This document shows positions 8,445 through 16,139 of a DNA stretch of 64,000 nt, piece by piece (positions within the stretch are counted from its first letter, which is position 1; the number at the start of each line of letters is the position of its first letter). Position numbers and translations under genes: made by a program. The stretch is from Pseudopedobacter sp044361595 (GTDB lineage Bacteria; Bacteroidota; Bacteroidia; Sphingobacteriales; Sphingobacteriaceae): the NCBI GenBank assembly GCA_044361595.1, contig JBIKIN010000016.1, positions 1 through 64,000 of the forward strand. Reading direction: 5' to 3'. Below the pieces are notes generated by a model that worked only from the letters and a program-made list of their open reading frames with translations, ran no database searches and was not told the DNA's origin.

Positions 8445-11400
8445 TTAGTTAGTACTCATTACTACCTTAAAGTTTTTCACTTCTTTGGCGGTACTTAATC
8501 TAAAGAAATAAGTTCCTGCTGATAAGTTTTGACCATTAAACTGTACCTCATAAGTGGTTTGTGCATTTGCATTACCTTTAAACAAGGTTTGAATTTTAAC
8601 ACCCTTTAAATCGTAGATATCTAAAGTTGCATTATCTTCTTGGTAAGGCAAAGTAAATCTTACAGTTGTTTGTTGTGTAAATGGATTTGGATATGCTACC
8701 ATTTCTACTTTGTTCATGATAAACTCTGTTGCATCTACTTTAGTAGGCGCACTAATTGAACCATTTGTAGCATTAGTAGACATTGTCAAATTGCTTGGTG
8801 CAGCACATGGCGCATCAGAACAACTTCCTAATCTATCATCACTATGCTGACTTAAATGAGCAGCAACTGCATTTACACTGATTGATAAAGTATTGCTATT
8901 AGATGGATTTCCTGGAGGCGCATGACAAATAAATACTTTACCAGTAAATTTACCTTTCTTATCTACTTCTCTAATATCTTTCACACAAATGCTAATAGTT
9001 GTAGCCGAAGTACATCCGTACTTGTTAGTTACTATTACATTAAAGGTATAGTAACCTGCATCTGTTGGCGTAAATACTGGAGAGCCAGACGTAGTGCTAC
9101 TTAATTGAGATGCAGCAGAACCAGACCATGTATAAGTGTATGATCTTGGAGCAACACCGTTGCCACCAATTACTAAATTGCTTACTTGTAAAGTAGTACT
9201 TTGAGCACCATAACCTAAATATAGATTAGTAGAAACTCCACCTGTATATGTACCGTTTGTTGGTACAGAAGCAATACTGCTTGAAGTTAACTCACCTACT
9301 ACAGTTACATTTGCTGTTTGGCTAGCTACATTTCCATTTACATCTGTAACGGTTAAAGTAACAGTGTGGTTTCCAATTGTAGAACAATTGAAAGAAGTTT
9401 TATCTATTGAAATTGAAGCTACACCACAATTATCTGAAGATCCATTATTTATTTGAGCTGCAGTTATAGTTGCAGTTCCATTTACTAATGGGATTGTTAA
9501 ATTTTGAGTGATAACAACTGGAGCTGTATTATCTTTTACAATTACATTTTGTGTAGCTGTAGATATGTTTCCGTTTCCATCGTTAAAACTCCAAGTAACA
9601 ACATAAGTGCCTTGTGAAGAATAGCTTAAAGCATCTGTAGTTGTACCTACTATCACTCCAGCACAATTATCTGTAGTTGATGGTACTGTTACAGTTGCAG
9701 AACATTGACCGTTAACATCAGCTAAAACTGGAACAACTGGTGCAGTTACGTCTTTTACAATTACATTTTGTGTAGCTGTAGATAGGTTTCCGTTACCATC
9801 GTTAAAACTCCAAGTAACAACATAAGTACCTTGTGAAGAATAGCTTAAAGCATCTGTAGTTGTACCCACTATCACTCCAGCACAATTATCTGTAGTTGAT
9901 GGAACTGTTACAGTTGCAGAACATTGACCGTTAACATCAGCTAAAACTGGAACAACTGGTGAAGTTACGTCTTTTACAATTACATTTTGTGTAGCTGTAG
10001 ATAGGTTTCCGTTACCATCGTTAAAACTCCAAGTAACAACATAAGTACCTTGTGAAGAATAGGTTAAAGCATCTGTAGTTGTACCTACTATCACTCCAGC
10101 ACAATTATCTGTAGTTGATGGTACTGTTACAGTTGCAGAACATTGACCGTTAACATCAGCTAAAACTGGAACAACTGGTGCAGTTACGTCCGGAGTAGTT
10201 TGAACAGTTACAATTAAAGATTCAGTACAATTATTAGCATCTGTAACTGTTACAGAATAATTTCCTGCAGCTAAATTAGATAAGTCTTTTGTGTCTGCTC
10301 CATTAGACCATGCAAATGTAAAAGGAGCTGTTCCGCCATTAACTGTTAAGCTGATAGCGCCATTAGAATAACCAGGGCAAGCTACATCAGTAACAACAGA
10401 AGCTAAAGTAGTATTACAAGGAACAACAACAAAATTTAAAGTTTGTTGATTTACTCCGCCATCATGATGATAAGTATTTTCAGCTAAAATATTTAAACTA
10501 AAGCTACCTGCATCAGCTATAGTAGGTGTACCTGTTAACGTTGCAGTACCGTCTCCATTATCTGTTAAAGATAACCAGCTAGGTAACTGAGTTGAAGTAA
10601 ATTCTAATTCATCACCAAAAGGTAAATCTGAATCAGCAGCAACAATATTGTATGTAAATAATTGACCAGCTACTAAATTTGTAGATGGTGCAACAGAAGT
10701 AATTACAGGAGGTGTGTTAACTACATAATCAAATTTATGATTTGTTTGATCGCCGTAGGTGTCTCTAGCTGTAAAGTTAAATGAGTTTAAACCCCATTGT
10801 GAAACTGCTGGAGTCCAAGATAAACTGGTTGATGTTGGATTGCCTAAAGCAGTTGGTAAAGATGAACCCAAACTTGCACCACCAGGTAAGGTTGCAGCTA
10901 CAATTTGAACCCTATCGTTTGGATCAGGATCTGATGCTTGAATTGTTAAATTAATTGCATTTCCTGCAGTAACAAACGTAGTAGAATTACCGGCTGGTGT
11001 TGGTGGACTATTGAAAATAGGCTTTAAACTTACTTGTATAGTTACCGAAGTTGTTGTTTGTACTCCTTGATTATCTTGTGCAATAAAGTTAATTACATTA
11101 GTTCCAAGATTTGAATTAGAAGGAGTCCACGAAAAAGAAGATTGAACAGGATTTCCACTTCTTGGAAGTGATGGAGAAGTAACTGCTCCTAAAGGAATAC
11201 CTACTCCAGAAAGAGAAACATTATCACCTATATCACTATCTGTAGCTCTTAAATTAAAATTAACCGCTTGACCAGGAGAAACTTGAAATACTGTCCCTGA
11301 TGCAGGTGTAACCAAATAATCAAAAACTGGAGGAATAGATTGTTGGGTTACTTTAATAATAAAATCTACCGAAATACTTGTTTTGCCATCACCTACAATA

Positions 11401-12110
11401 ATTACAGCACTATAAAGCTGATTAATTGATGCGTTTGTTGTATTAAATGTAACTAAACCAGTTGATGAATTTACAGATAAACCTGCTGGCTGTGTACCAC
11501 CTCCCATTTCTGATGGAATAGCCAATCTATAAGATAATACATCTCCATCAGGATCGTTCGCAGGTAATGTGAAAGTTGCTGAAACTCCTCTAGAAACATT
11601 TACCACTGGTGGTAAAGTAGCAATTGGTGAAGAATTACCTGTACCTACATTAACAATTGTGCCTACATAAACTGAACCACTTGAATTATTTACCATACCG
11701 AAAATTCTGCAACAGCTAGAAAAAGATGCGGTGTAATTACCATTAGCTGGGTAAGTGTATAGTGCAGTACCTTCTGCATAGAAATAGTTTTCGGCAGTAT
11801 TATTAGATGTAACTCTTGTTGGTATTGTGACACTTCCTGCGCCAGTATTTATACCAAAATTTAATTGTTGACCTATTGATGCTGTTCCAGCTTGGGCATA
11901 ACTGAATTTAAACTCTACTGTTCTGCCAGATACTGGACGCCAGGTTAAGTTTAAATAACGAATATGACTTGCCGAAGAAGCCAAAGAAAAAAACATTAAC
12001 ATTATAGTTAACGAGAAAAAAGTAAAGTTCTTTAGCTTTTTTCTAAACTTATTTGATTGATTCCCGTAAGAAGCATCATTAAGTTTTAATTCATGTAAAT
12101 TTTTCATCAT
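8445..12110 (-). CDS. Large secreted SprB-like adhesin with T9SS sorting domain
   Basis: This 1221-residue protein starts with a positively charged leader and signal peptide (hydrophobic stretch FFSLTIMLMFFSLASSAS, about residues 30-47). It continues with an N-terminal beta domain (SHIRYLNLTW) and several cadherin/Ig-like modules of about 100 residues ending in VTSVAPSTN-type linkers. A SprB-type repeat follows (VACPGYSNGAISLTVNGGTA, then FTFAWSNG and GNYSVTVTDANNC), then three nearly identical 73-residue HYR-like repeats. After a further Ig-like domain comes the type A sorting domain beginning YPNPF and ending NFKVVMSTN. SprB repeats are known from gliding adhesins, so surface display through T9SS is well supported; the ligand is unknown. 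It diverges from the LytTR regulator, and a LytTR-type direct repeat lies between the two starts. ATGs at 12110 and 12107 are equally possible. Confidence 0.85.
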   Translation of the reverse strand: MMKNLHELKLNDASYGNQSNKFRKKLKNFTFFSLTIMLMFFSLASSASHIRYLNLTWRPVSGRTVEFKFSYAQAGTASIGQQLNFGINTGAGSVTIPTRVTSNNTAENYFYAEGTALYTYPANGNYTASFSSCCRIFGMVNNSSGSVYVGTIVNVGTGNSSPIATLPPVVNVSRGVSATFTLPANDPDGDVLSYRLAIPSEMGGGTQPAGLSVNSSTGLVTFNTTNASINQLYSAVIIVGDGKTSISVDFIIKVTQQSIPPVFDYLVTPASGTVFQVSPGQAVNFNLRATDSDIGDNVSLSGVGIPLGAVTSPSLPRSGNPVQSSFSWTPSNSNLGTNVINFIAQDNQGVQTTTSVTIQVSLKPIFNSPPTPAGNSTTFVTAGNAINLTIQASDPDPNDRVQIVAATLPGGASLGSSLPTALGNPTSTSLSWTPAVSQWGLNSFNFTARDTYGDQTNHKFDYVVNTPPVITSVAPSTNLVAGQLFTYNIVAADSDLPFGDELEFTSTQLPSWLSLTDNGDGTATLTGTPTIADAGSFSLNILAENTYHHDGGVNQQTLNFVVVPCNTTLASVVTDVACPGYSNGAISLTVNGGTAPFTFAWSNGADTKDLSNLAAGNYSVTVTDANNCTESLIVTVQTTPDVTAPVVPVLADVNGQCSATVTVPSTTDNCAGVIVGTTTDALTYSSQGTYVVTWSFNDGNGNLSTATQNVIVKDVTSPVVPVLADVNGQCSATVTVPSTTDNCAGVIVGTTTDALSYSSQGTYVVTWSFNDGNGNLSTATQNVIVKDVTAPVVPVLADVNGQCSATVTVPSTTDNCAGVIVGTTTDALSYSSQGTYVVTWSFNDGNGNISTATQNVIVKDNTAPVVITQNLTIPLVNGTATITAAQINNGSSDNCGVASISIDKTSFNCSTIGNHTVTLTVTDVNGNVASQTANVTVVGELTSSSIASVPTNGTYTGGVSTNLYLGYGAQSTTLQVSNLVIGGNGVAPRSYTYTWSGSAASQLSSTTSGSPVFTPTDAGYYTFNVIVTNKYGCTSATTISICVKDIREVDKKGKFTGKVFICHAPPGNPSNSNTLSISVNAVAAHLSQHSDDRLGSCSDAPCAAPSNLTMSTNATNGSISAPTKVDATEFIMNKVEMVAYPNPFTQQTTVRFTLPYQEDNATLDIYDLKGVKIQTLFKGNANAQTTYEVQFNGQNLSAGTYFFRLSTAKEVKNFKVVMSTN
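9534..10190. repeat. Three tandem 219-bp repeats inside the adhesin gene
   Basis: Three consecutive 219-bp units encode the 73-residue module from DVTAPVVPVLADVNGQCSAT to NVIVK. Matching landmarks fall at 9541, 9760 and 9979. The units differ at only a few bases, far less than the flanking Ig-like modules, so they arose by recent duplication or are kept alike by recombination. Copy number is probably variable between strains. Confidence 0.92.
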
Positions 12111-12192
12111 TTGTATTAATTTAAATTATACTTATGATCCAATGTAAATCTTTACAAACATCTAAAATTGAAAAGTCGATGAACCATTTGAT

Positions 12193-12222
12193 TAAGTAGA
12201 TAAACAATAGTAATAAGTAGAT
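12193..12222. promoter_or_regulatory. LytTR-type direct repeat between adhesin and LytTR regulator
   Basis: TAAGTAGAT occurs at 12193-12201 and again, base for base, at 12214-12222. The gap of 12 bp gives a 21-bp period. LytTR domains (AgrA, ComE, AlgR families) are known to bind two 9-bp direct repeats of form [TA][AC][CA]GTTN[AG][TG] spaced by about 12 bp, and each copy matches eight of nine positions. It sits 83 bp ahead of the adhesin start (12110) and 91 bp ahead of the LytTR regulator start (12313). It may control either gene or both. Confidence 0.6.
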
Positions 12223-12312
12223 TAAAAAAAAGAAAAAATCAAAAAGCAATAAATAGTTGTTGTTGAAGAACAATTAAAGATTTAAATTGCATACGCTCTC
12301 AAACCTAAATAA

Positions 12313-13050
12313 ATGAATAAAATTTATACTTGTGTAATTATTGAAGATAGTTTAATTGATAGGAATTTAATAATATCGCATGCACAAAAAATGCCTAATA
12401 TAAGCGTAAAAGCCATTTTTGAGGATGGTTTAAAGGCATTAAATTTTTTATCGGAAAACGAAATAGATATTGTTATTTCTGATATTGAAATGCCAAATTT
12501 AAAGGGTATTGAACTGATTAAAGTACTAATAACATCACCCGCATTTATTTTCACCACTTCGCATTTAGGTTTTGCTGTGGAGGGTTTCGAATTAAACGCA
12601 ATAGACTACATTGTTAAACCTATTTCATTTAGTAGGTTAGAAAAGGCTATTCATAAAGCCATCGAGTTTTCTCCTAAAAATAAAACAAACTCAATATCAG
12701 ATTTAATCATACAAAAAGATGATCACTTCTTCATAAGGGAAAACCATTCTATTACAAAAATATTTAACGACGATGTGCTATATATAGAAAGTATGAGTGA
12801 TTTTTCAAAGATTTTTATGGTTGATGAAAAAGTACAGATTGTATTAGCAGGTTTAAAAATTATTGAGGAACAATTACCAGCAAATCAGTTTAAAAGAATA
12901 CACAGAAAATTTATCATCAATTTTAATAAAATAAGTTCCATAACAAATAGTGAAGTTATTTTAGAAAATTCAATTCCTATCCCATTAGGAAGCAGTTACA
13001 AGCCAAATTTAATGATTAATGTAAATGATAGAATCTTATCTAGAAACTAA
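12313..13050 (+). CDS. LytTR-family response regulator
   Basis: The 245-residue regulator has a receiver domain at residues 1-125 with E11/D12, Asp57 in IVISDIEMPN and a lysine in YIVKPIS. The LytTR DNA-binding domain spans about residues 145-240 (FFIRENHSITKIFNDDVLYI, then QFKRIHRKFIINFNKI). In Bacteroidota such regulators usually pair with an adjacent membrane histidine kinase. Here the adjacent kinase, convergent and 5 bp away, is interrupted by a TGA. The divergent neighbour is the large adhesin, and a perfect LytTR-type direct repeat lies upstream, so self-regulation and adhesin control are reasonable inferences. Confidence 0.9.
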   Translation: MNKIYTCVIIEDSLIDRNLIISHAQKMPNISVKAIFEDGLKALNFLSENEIDIVISDIEMPNLKGIELIKVLITSPAFIFTTSHLGFAVEGFELNAIDYIVKPISFSRLEKAIHKAIEFSPKNKTNSISDLIIQKDDHFFIRENHSITKIFNDDVLYIESMSDFSKIFMVDEKVQIVLAGLKIIEEQLPANQFKRIHRKFIINFNKISSITNSEVILENSIPIPLGSSYKPNLMINVNDRILSRN

Positions 13051-13055
13051 AATAA

Positions 13056-13547
13056 CTAGACAAAAACAGGCAAAATTAAGGTAAAGGTAGTTCCATTTCT
13101 TTCACTTGCTTTACTCACTTTAACATCACCATCTATAATTTTTACAAAGTTTTTAATTAAATAAAAACCTAAGCCCGTACCTTTTTCTTTATTGGTACCA
13201 AAACTGCTTTCACTTGCAAATTCTATCTTCTCTGCATTAAATTGCTCAAGTAGTTTATCAGTAATCCCTACTCCTTGATCTGTAATTTTTATTATTGCTT
13301 GATGATTTAAAACTTGGACATCAAAAAATATTGAACCATCAACATTAGAGAATTTTATAGCGTTTGATAAGAAGTTCCTAAAAATAACACTAAGCATGTT
13401 AAAATCTGTTGAAACACTTAAATCGGTAGGGACATTGTTTAAAATGTTTAATTTTTTATTACTTGCTTCTGAAGCTAGATTATTAATCTCTGTATTAATA
13501 ATATTAAATAGTAACACATTCTCGATTTTAGCTTTATTACCCTGCAT
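13056..13547 (-). CDS. Detached HATPase half of a split TPR histidine kinase
   Basis: This 163-residue open frame, from an ATG at 13547, carries the catalytic ATP-binding half of a histidine kinase: N box NFLSNAIKFS, G1 TDQGVGI, G2 GTGLGFYLIKNF. It has no dimerisation/phosphoacceptor domain of its own. It is in the same frame as the upstream 530-residue protein and separated from it only by one TGA codon and four sense codons (reading S-N-S-Q before this Met). In related kinases the sequence runs straight through here. It is therefore the second half of a single ancestral gene. It could be expressed by reinitiation at ATG 13547 or by TGA readthrough, or be dead. Confidence 0.85.
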   Translation of the reverse strand: MQGNKAKIENVLLFNIINTEINNLASEASNKKLNILNNVPTDLSVSTDFNMLSVIFRNFLSNAIKFSNVDGSIFFDVQVLNHQAIIKITDQGVGITDKLLEQFNAEKIEFASESSFGTNKEKGTGLGFYLIKNFVKIIDGDVKVSKASERNGTTFTLILPVFV

Positions 13548-13559
13548 TTGACTATTAGA

Positions 13560-13562
13560 TCA
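13560..13562 (-). other. In-frame TGA at a conserved Trp position of the kinase
   Basis: The frame reads LLDNLLY-TGA-SNSQMQGNK. In TPR-type histidine kinases of this phylum the helix after the H box normally continues NLL-x-W-(A/S)-x-(S/R)-Q, so TGA stands exactly where TGG (Trp) is expected. A single G-to-A change would explain it. There is no frameshift. Confidence 0.85.
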
Positions 13563-15152
13563 ATACAAAAGATTATCTAATAGAATTGTTGTTCTTGATA
13601 AAATATTTTTCAATTCATGTCCATATTTTTTAATATTTTCTTCATTTACGTATTCATCATCAATTAAGTTTGTAAATGATTTTAAGGTGTTAAAAGGTGA
13701 TCTTAAATCGTGGCCAATAATGCTAAAAATTTTGTCTTTATCGGAGTTAATTAATTCTAATTGATTTTTTTGTTGAGTTATGATTTGATTTAGACTCTTG
13801 TTTTTTTGGTAAGAAACAAATTGAATAATCATAAAAACAAAAGTCACAGAAATTACGCCTACCAAAATAATCTGTCCGTTTCTAATACTCTTTACTTTTA
13901 AACTTTCTTCTGCAAGTTTACTAGACGCAATATCCGCATCCTTTTTAGCTAACAAATTGTTTCTCTGAATAATATTAGCTTGGTATTTACTAGAATTTAT
14001 AGCTTGTTGTTGTTGAAACTTTAATTTTAATTCGTCAATTTTCTGTTGCCGTTCAGCTAATTCAATCATGTTTTTATACCTTTCTATGTCATTAGCTTGT
14101 TTTAAATTAGCAATTTGTTGTAACTCGTTTTGCTTGTCCTTTAATGAAGAATTAAACTTGGCTTGTAAGTTTCTTAATTCGGCCACCTTATTTTGATCAA
14201 ATACTTTACTGTTTAAAACAAGTAAAGAATCGGAAAATTGAAGTGCTTTTTCAAAATCTCTTTTTTGCTTAAAAATTTTAATCAAATTTTCAAAAAGCCC
14301 TCTTTTTAAAACAAATTCGTTACTTTTTTGATAAGACAAAGCCTCAATTATGTACTTTTCGGCTAAGTCAAATTGTTTCATTTCGAAGGTTAATTCGGCT
14401 AGGTTTTGTACCGATGCTTGCTTATAATATGGATTATTTATCTCTTTAGAAAGTATTTGAGCTTTTTCTAATTCTATTAACGATTCATTGTACAATTTAG
14501 AGCGCCTTAAACTAATACCTAGATTTGTTAACGTACTTATTTCGTTATATTTATTTCCATAAGATTTATTGATTTCTAATGCCTTTCTATAGCTTGAAAT
14601 AGCCTCTTTATAAAGCTTTTGACTGTCGAATAAGATTCCAAAAAAATTATAAACCTCGGCTTCTTTAGATTTTATTTTTTTATCAACTGCAATCTCTAAA
14701 GCAATATCTAGATACTTTTTAGCCGCATCATAATCCTTCAATTGTAATTGAATCCACATCATATCTTGATAAACCCTTATTTTTTTTATGGGCTCATCTA
14801 CTTGATCGTAAACTTTAACTGCTTTTAAATAGTATGGTAATGCGTTAGAATAATCTCCTAAAGAGATATAAGAAAACCCAATTCTACTGTATATATTACC
14901 TAAAAAACTTAAATCTTTAGTTTTTAAAGCTTGGTTTCCTAATTCAGAAATTAATAACGATGCGTTTTTGGCTTTATTTACAACTTGTTTTTCTGCGTAA
15001 GCAATTAGTTTTTCCTTGCGTAAAGAATCAGACTTTATTTTATTTATTTGGTTGTAAGTTGTATCAGTGTGTAATGATTGTGCATTTGAAGTTTTAACAT
15101 AAAAGATACTAATGATGATAAAAAAGTAAATTCCAAAAAATTTTGAGTTCAT
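13560..15152 (-). CDS. TPR sensor histidine kinase, N-terminal part (truncated before HATPase)
   Basis: The 530-residue product has a signal peptide (1-24, ending SNAQS), periplasmic TPR units from about residue 60 to 300 (NALPYYLKAVKVYDQ, AISSYRKALEINKSYGNKYN) and a long coiled coil around 320-410. One membrane helix (GQIILVGVISVTFVFMIIQF) follows, then the phosphoacceptor domain with His481 in SIIGHDLRSPFNTL. It stops at LLDNLLY, just after the H-box helices, so the protein lacks the ATP-binding domain found in the next open frame. It is the presumed partner of the LytTR regulator. As it stands it could sense and dimerise but not autophosphorylate unless the two halves associate or the TGA is read through. 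Confidence 0.88.
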   Translation of the reverse strand: MNSKFFGIYFFIIISIFYVKTSNAQSLHTDTTYNQINKIKSDSLRKEKLIAYAEKQVVNKAKNASLLISELGNQALKTKDLSFLGNIYSRIGFSYISLGDYSNALPYYLKAVKVYDQVDEPIKKIRVYQDMMWIQLQLKDYDAAKKYLDIALEIAVDKKIKSKEAEVYNFFGILFDSQKLYKEAISSYRKALEINKSYGNKYNEISTLTNLGISLRRSKLYNESLIELEKAQILSKEINNPYYKQASVQNLAELTFEMKQFDLAEKYIIEALSYQKSNEFVLKRGLFENLIKIFKQKRDFEKALQFSDSLLVLNSKVFDQNKVAELRNLQAKFNSSLKDKQNELQQIANLKQANDIERYKNMIELAERQQKIDELKLKFQQQQAINSSKYQANIIQRNNLLAKKDADIASSKLAEESLKVKSIRNGQIILVGVISVTFVFMIIQFVSYQKNKSLNQIITQQKNQLELINSDKDKIFSIIGHDLRSPFNTLKSFTNLIDDEYVNEENIKKYGHELKNILSRTTILLDNLLY

Positions 15153-15472
15153 TAATTTAGGTTAGTCTTATTTAGTCTCTAGCATATAAGCAAACAGAAA
15201 ATAAACTAGTTATTAATCTGATAATTAGAATAATTAGAATTCGGCTTGGTTTATTAAAGAGATAATATATTTAACTCTTTTTGTGTTAATTAATCCTAAG
15301 TTAACATTAATTTAACAATATTGTTCTTTCTTGTTATTTATAATAAAAAATAAAAGCCTACAGTTTAATTTTTTAATTAAACAACTTTTCTCACTTTTTC
15401 TAAAGTGGAACACGCTCCAAAATTATTAATATTGGTAAGCTTTTTGCACCTTAATTATCAAAAAAACCGATT
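15153..15472. other. Intergenic, 320 bp, no gene seen
   Basis: The stretch is AT-rich and lies between the divergent starts of the TPR kinase and the small ORF at 15473. It should contain both promoters. The sequence TAAGCTTTTTGCACC at about 15436-15450 has the look of a Bacteroidota -7 region for the small ORF, but the spacing is not ideal. Confidence 0.4.
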
Positions 15473-15619
15473 ATGAAAATTGAAGAAGACCCTAAAGACT
15501 TGAAGAAAAATGCAGATGACGTTAAAATAAATAACGATGCAGAAAAAGTAGTGAACAAAAAGACCGAAAATGTACACGAAGCTACCAAAAAAGAGCATTG
15601 GGCACATGATGTTAACTAA
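15473..15619 (+). CDS. Small charged protein, 48 residues, probably prematurely stopped
   Basis: The ATG at 15473 opens a 48-codon frame (MKIEEDPKDLKKNADDVKIN, then KVVNKKTENVHEATKKEHWA, HDVN) very rich in Lys, Glu, Asp and Asn, without a signal peptide or hydrophobic segment. It ends at TAA 15617-15619. The same frame then stays open for 18 more codons of similar, acidic, protein-like composition (QFGDDFILPDEEHNDVKY) to a second TAA at 15674-15676. This suggests the original protein was about 67 residues and that one codon, perhaps GAA, became TAA. A small hairpin (AATGATGTG at 15659-15667, CACATCATT at 15680-15688) follows. Function unknown; the composition resembles small stress-related hydrophilic proteins. 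Confidence 0.5.
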   Translation: MKIEEDPKDLKKNADDVKINNDAEKVVNKKTENVHEATKKEHWAHDVN

Positions 15620-15744
15620 CAATTTGGCGATGATTTTATTTTACCAGATGAAGAACATAATGATGTGAAATATTAATTCCACATCATTAAAACGGTTTTA
15701 AACACTATTGCCAATCATATTGATTTCGGTTTGCGTATAAATCT

Positions 15745-16098
15745 CTATTGATATCCCATTGATAAATTGCTTGTACCTACTAGCTTAATTTTTAACCTTA
15801 CTGTTTTAGACGAGCTATAATTTTGAAAGAAAACTGCTGTGTTTTTAGCAATGTCAAAACTGTTTTCTTGGTTTATTTTTAAAATTCCTGCGCTTATTTT
15901 TTCTCTTCCCAGCTCCTGTTTAAATATTTCTAAATTCACATTTCCAATATTTTTAACAATAGCGGAATAACTTGCGTGTTTACCTTCGCCTAAAACGAAA
16001 GTTTTATTGGGTTCGATAATTGTTTCTGAATTTAATGATGCACATGATTGTACAATGAACGAAATGATGCAGAGTGTAATGATTTTTATTTTTTTCAT
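15745..16098 (-). CDS. Small hypothetical lipoprotein
   Basis: The 117-residue product has a lipoprotein signal peptide with lipobox-like FIVQSC, making Cys19 the likely acylation site. The mature part is beta-rich (KHASYSAIVKNIGNVNLEIF, TVRLKIKLVGTSNLSMGY), suggestive of a small beta-sandwich. The family was not recognised. It lies 41 bp after the TonB-receptor-like gene on the same strand and may be co-transcribed with it. Confidence 0.65.
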   Translation of the reverse strand: MKKIKIITLCIISFIVQSCASLNSETIIEPNKTFVLGEGKHASYSAIVKNIGNVNLEIFKQELGREKISAGILKINQENSFDIAKNTAVFFQNYSSSKTVRLKIKLVGTSNLSMGYQ

Positions 16099-16139
16099 GA
16101 TTATGTTGTTTTAGAATATGTTATATAATATTATTTAGT

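Noticed and set aside
9534..10190. Evenly spaced repeats considered as a CRISPR-like array
   Set aside because: Units of 219 bp have no unique spacers and are fully explained as protein repeats.
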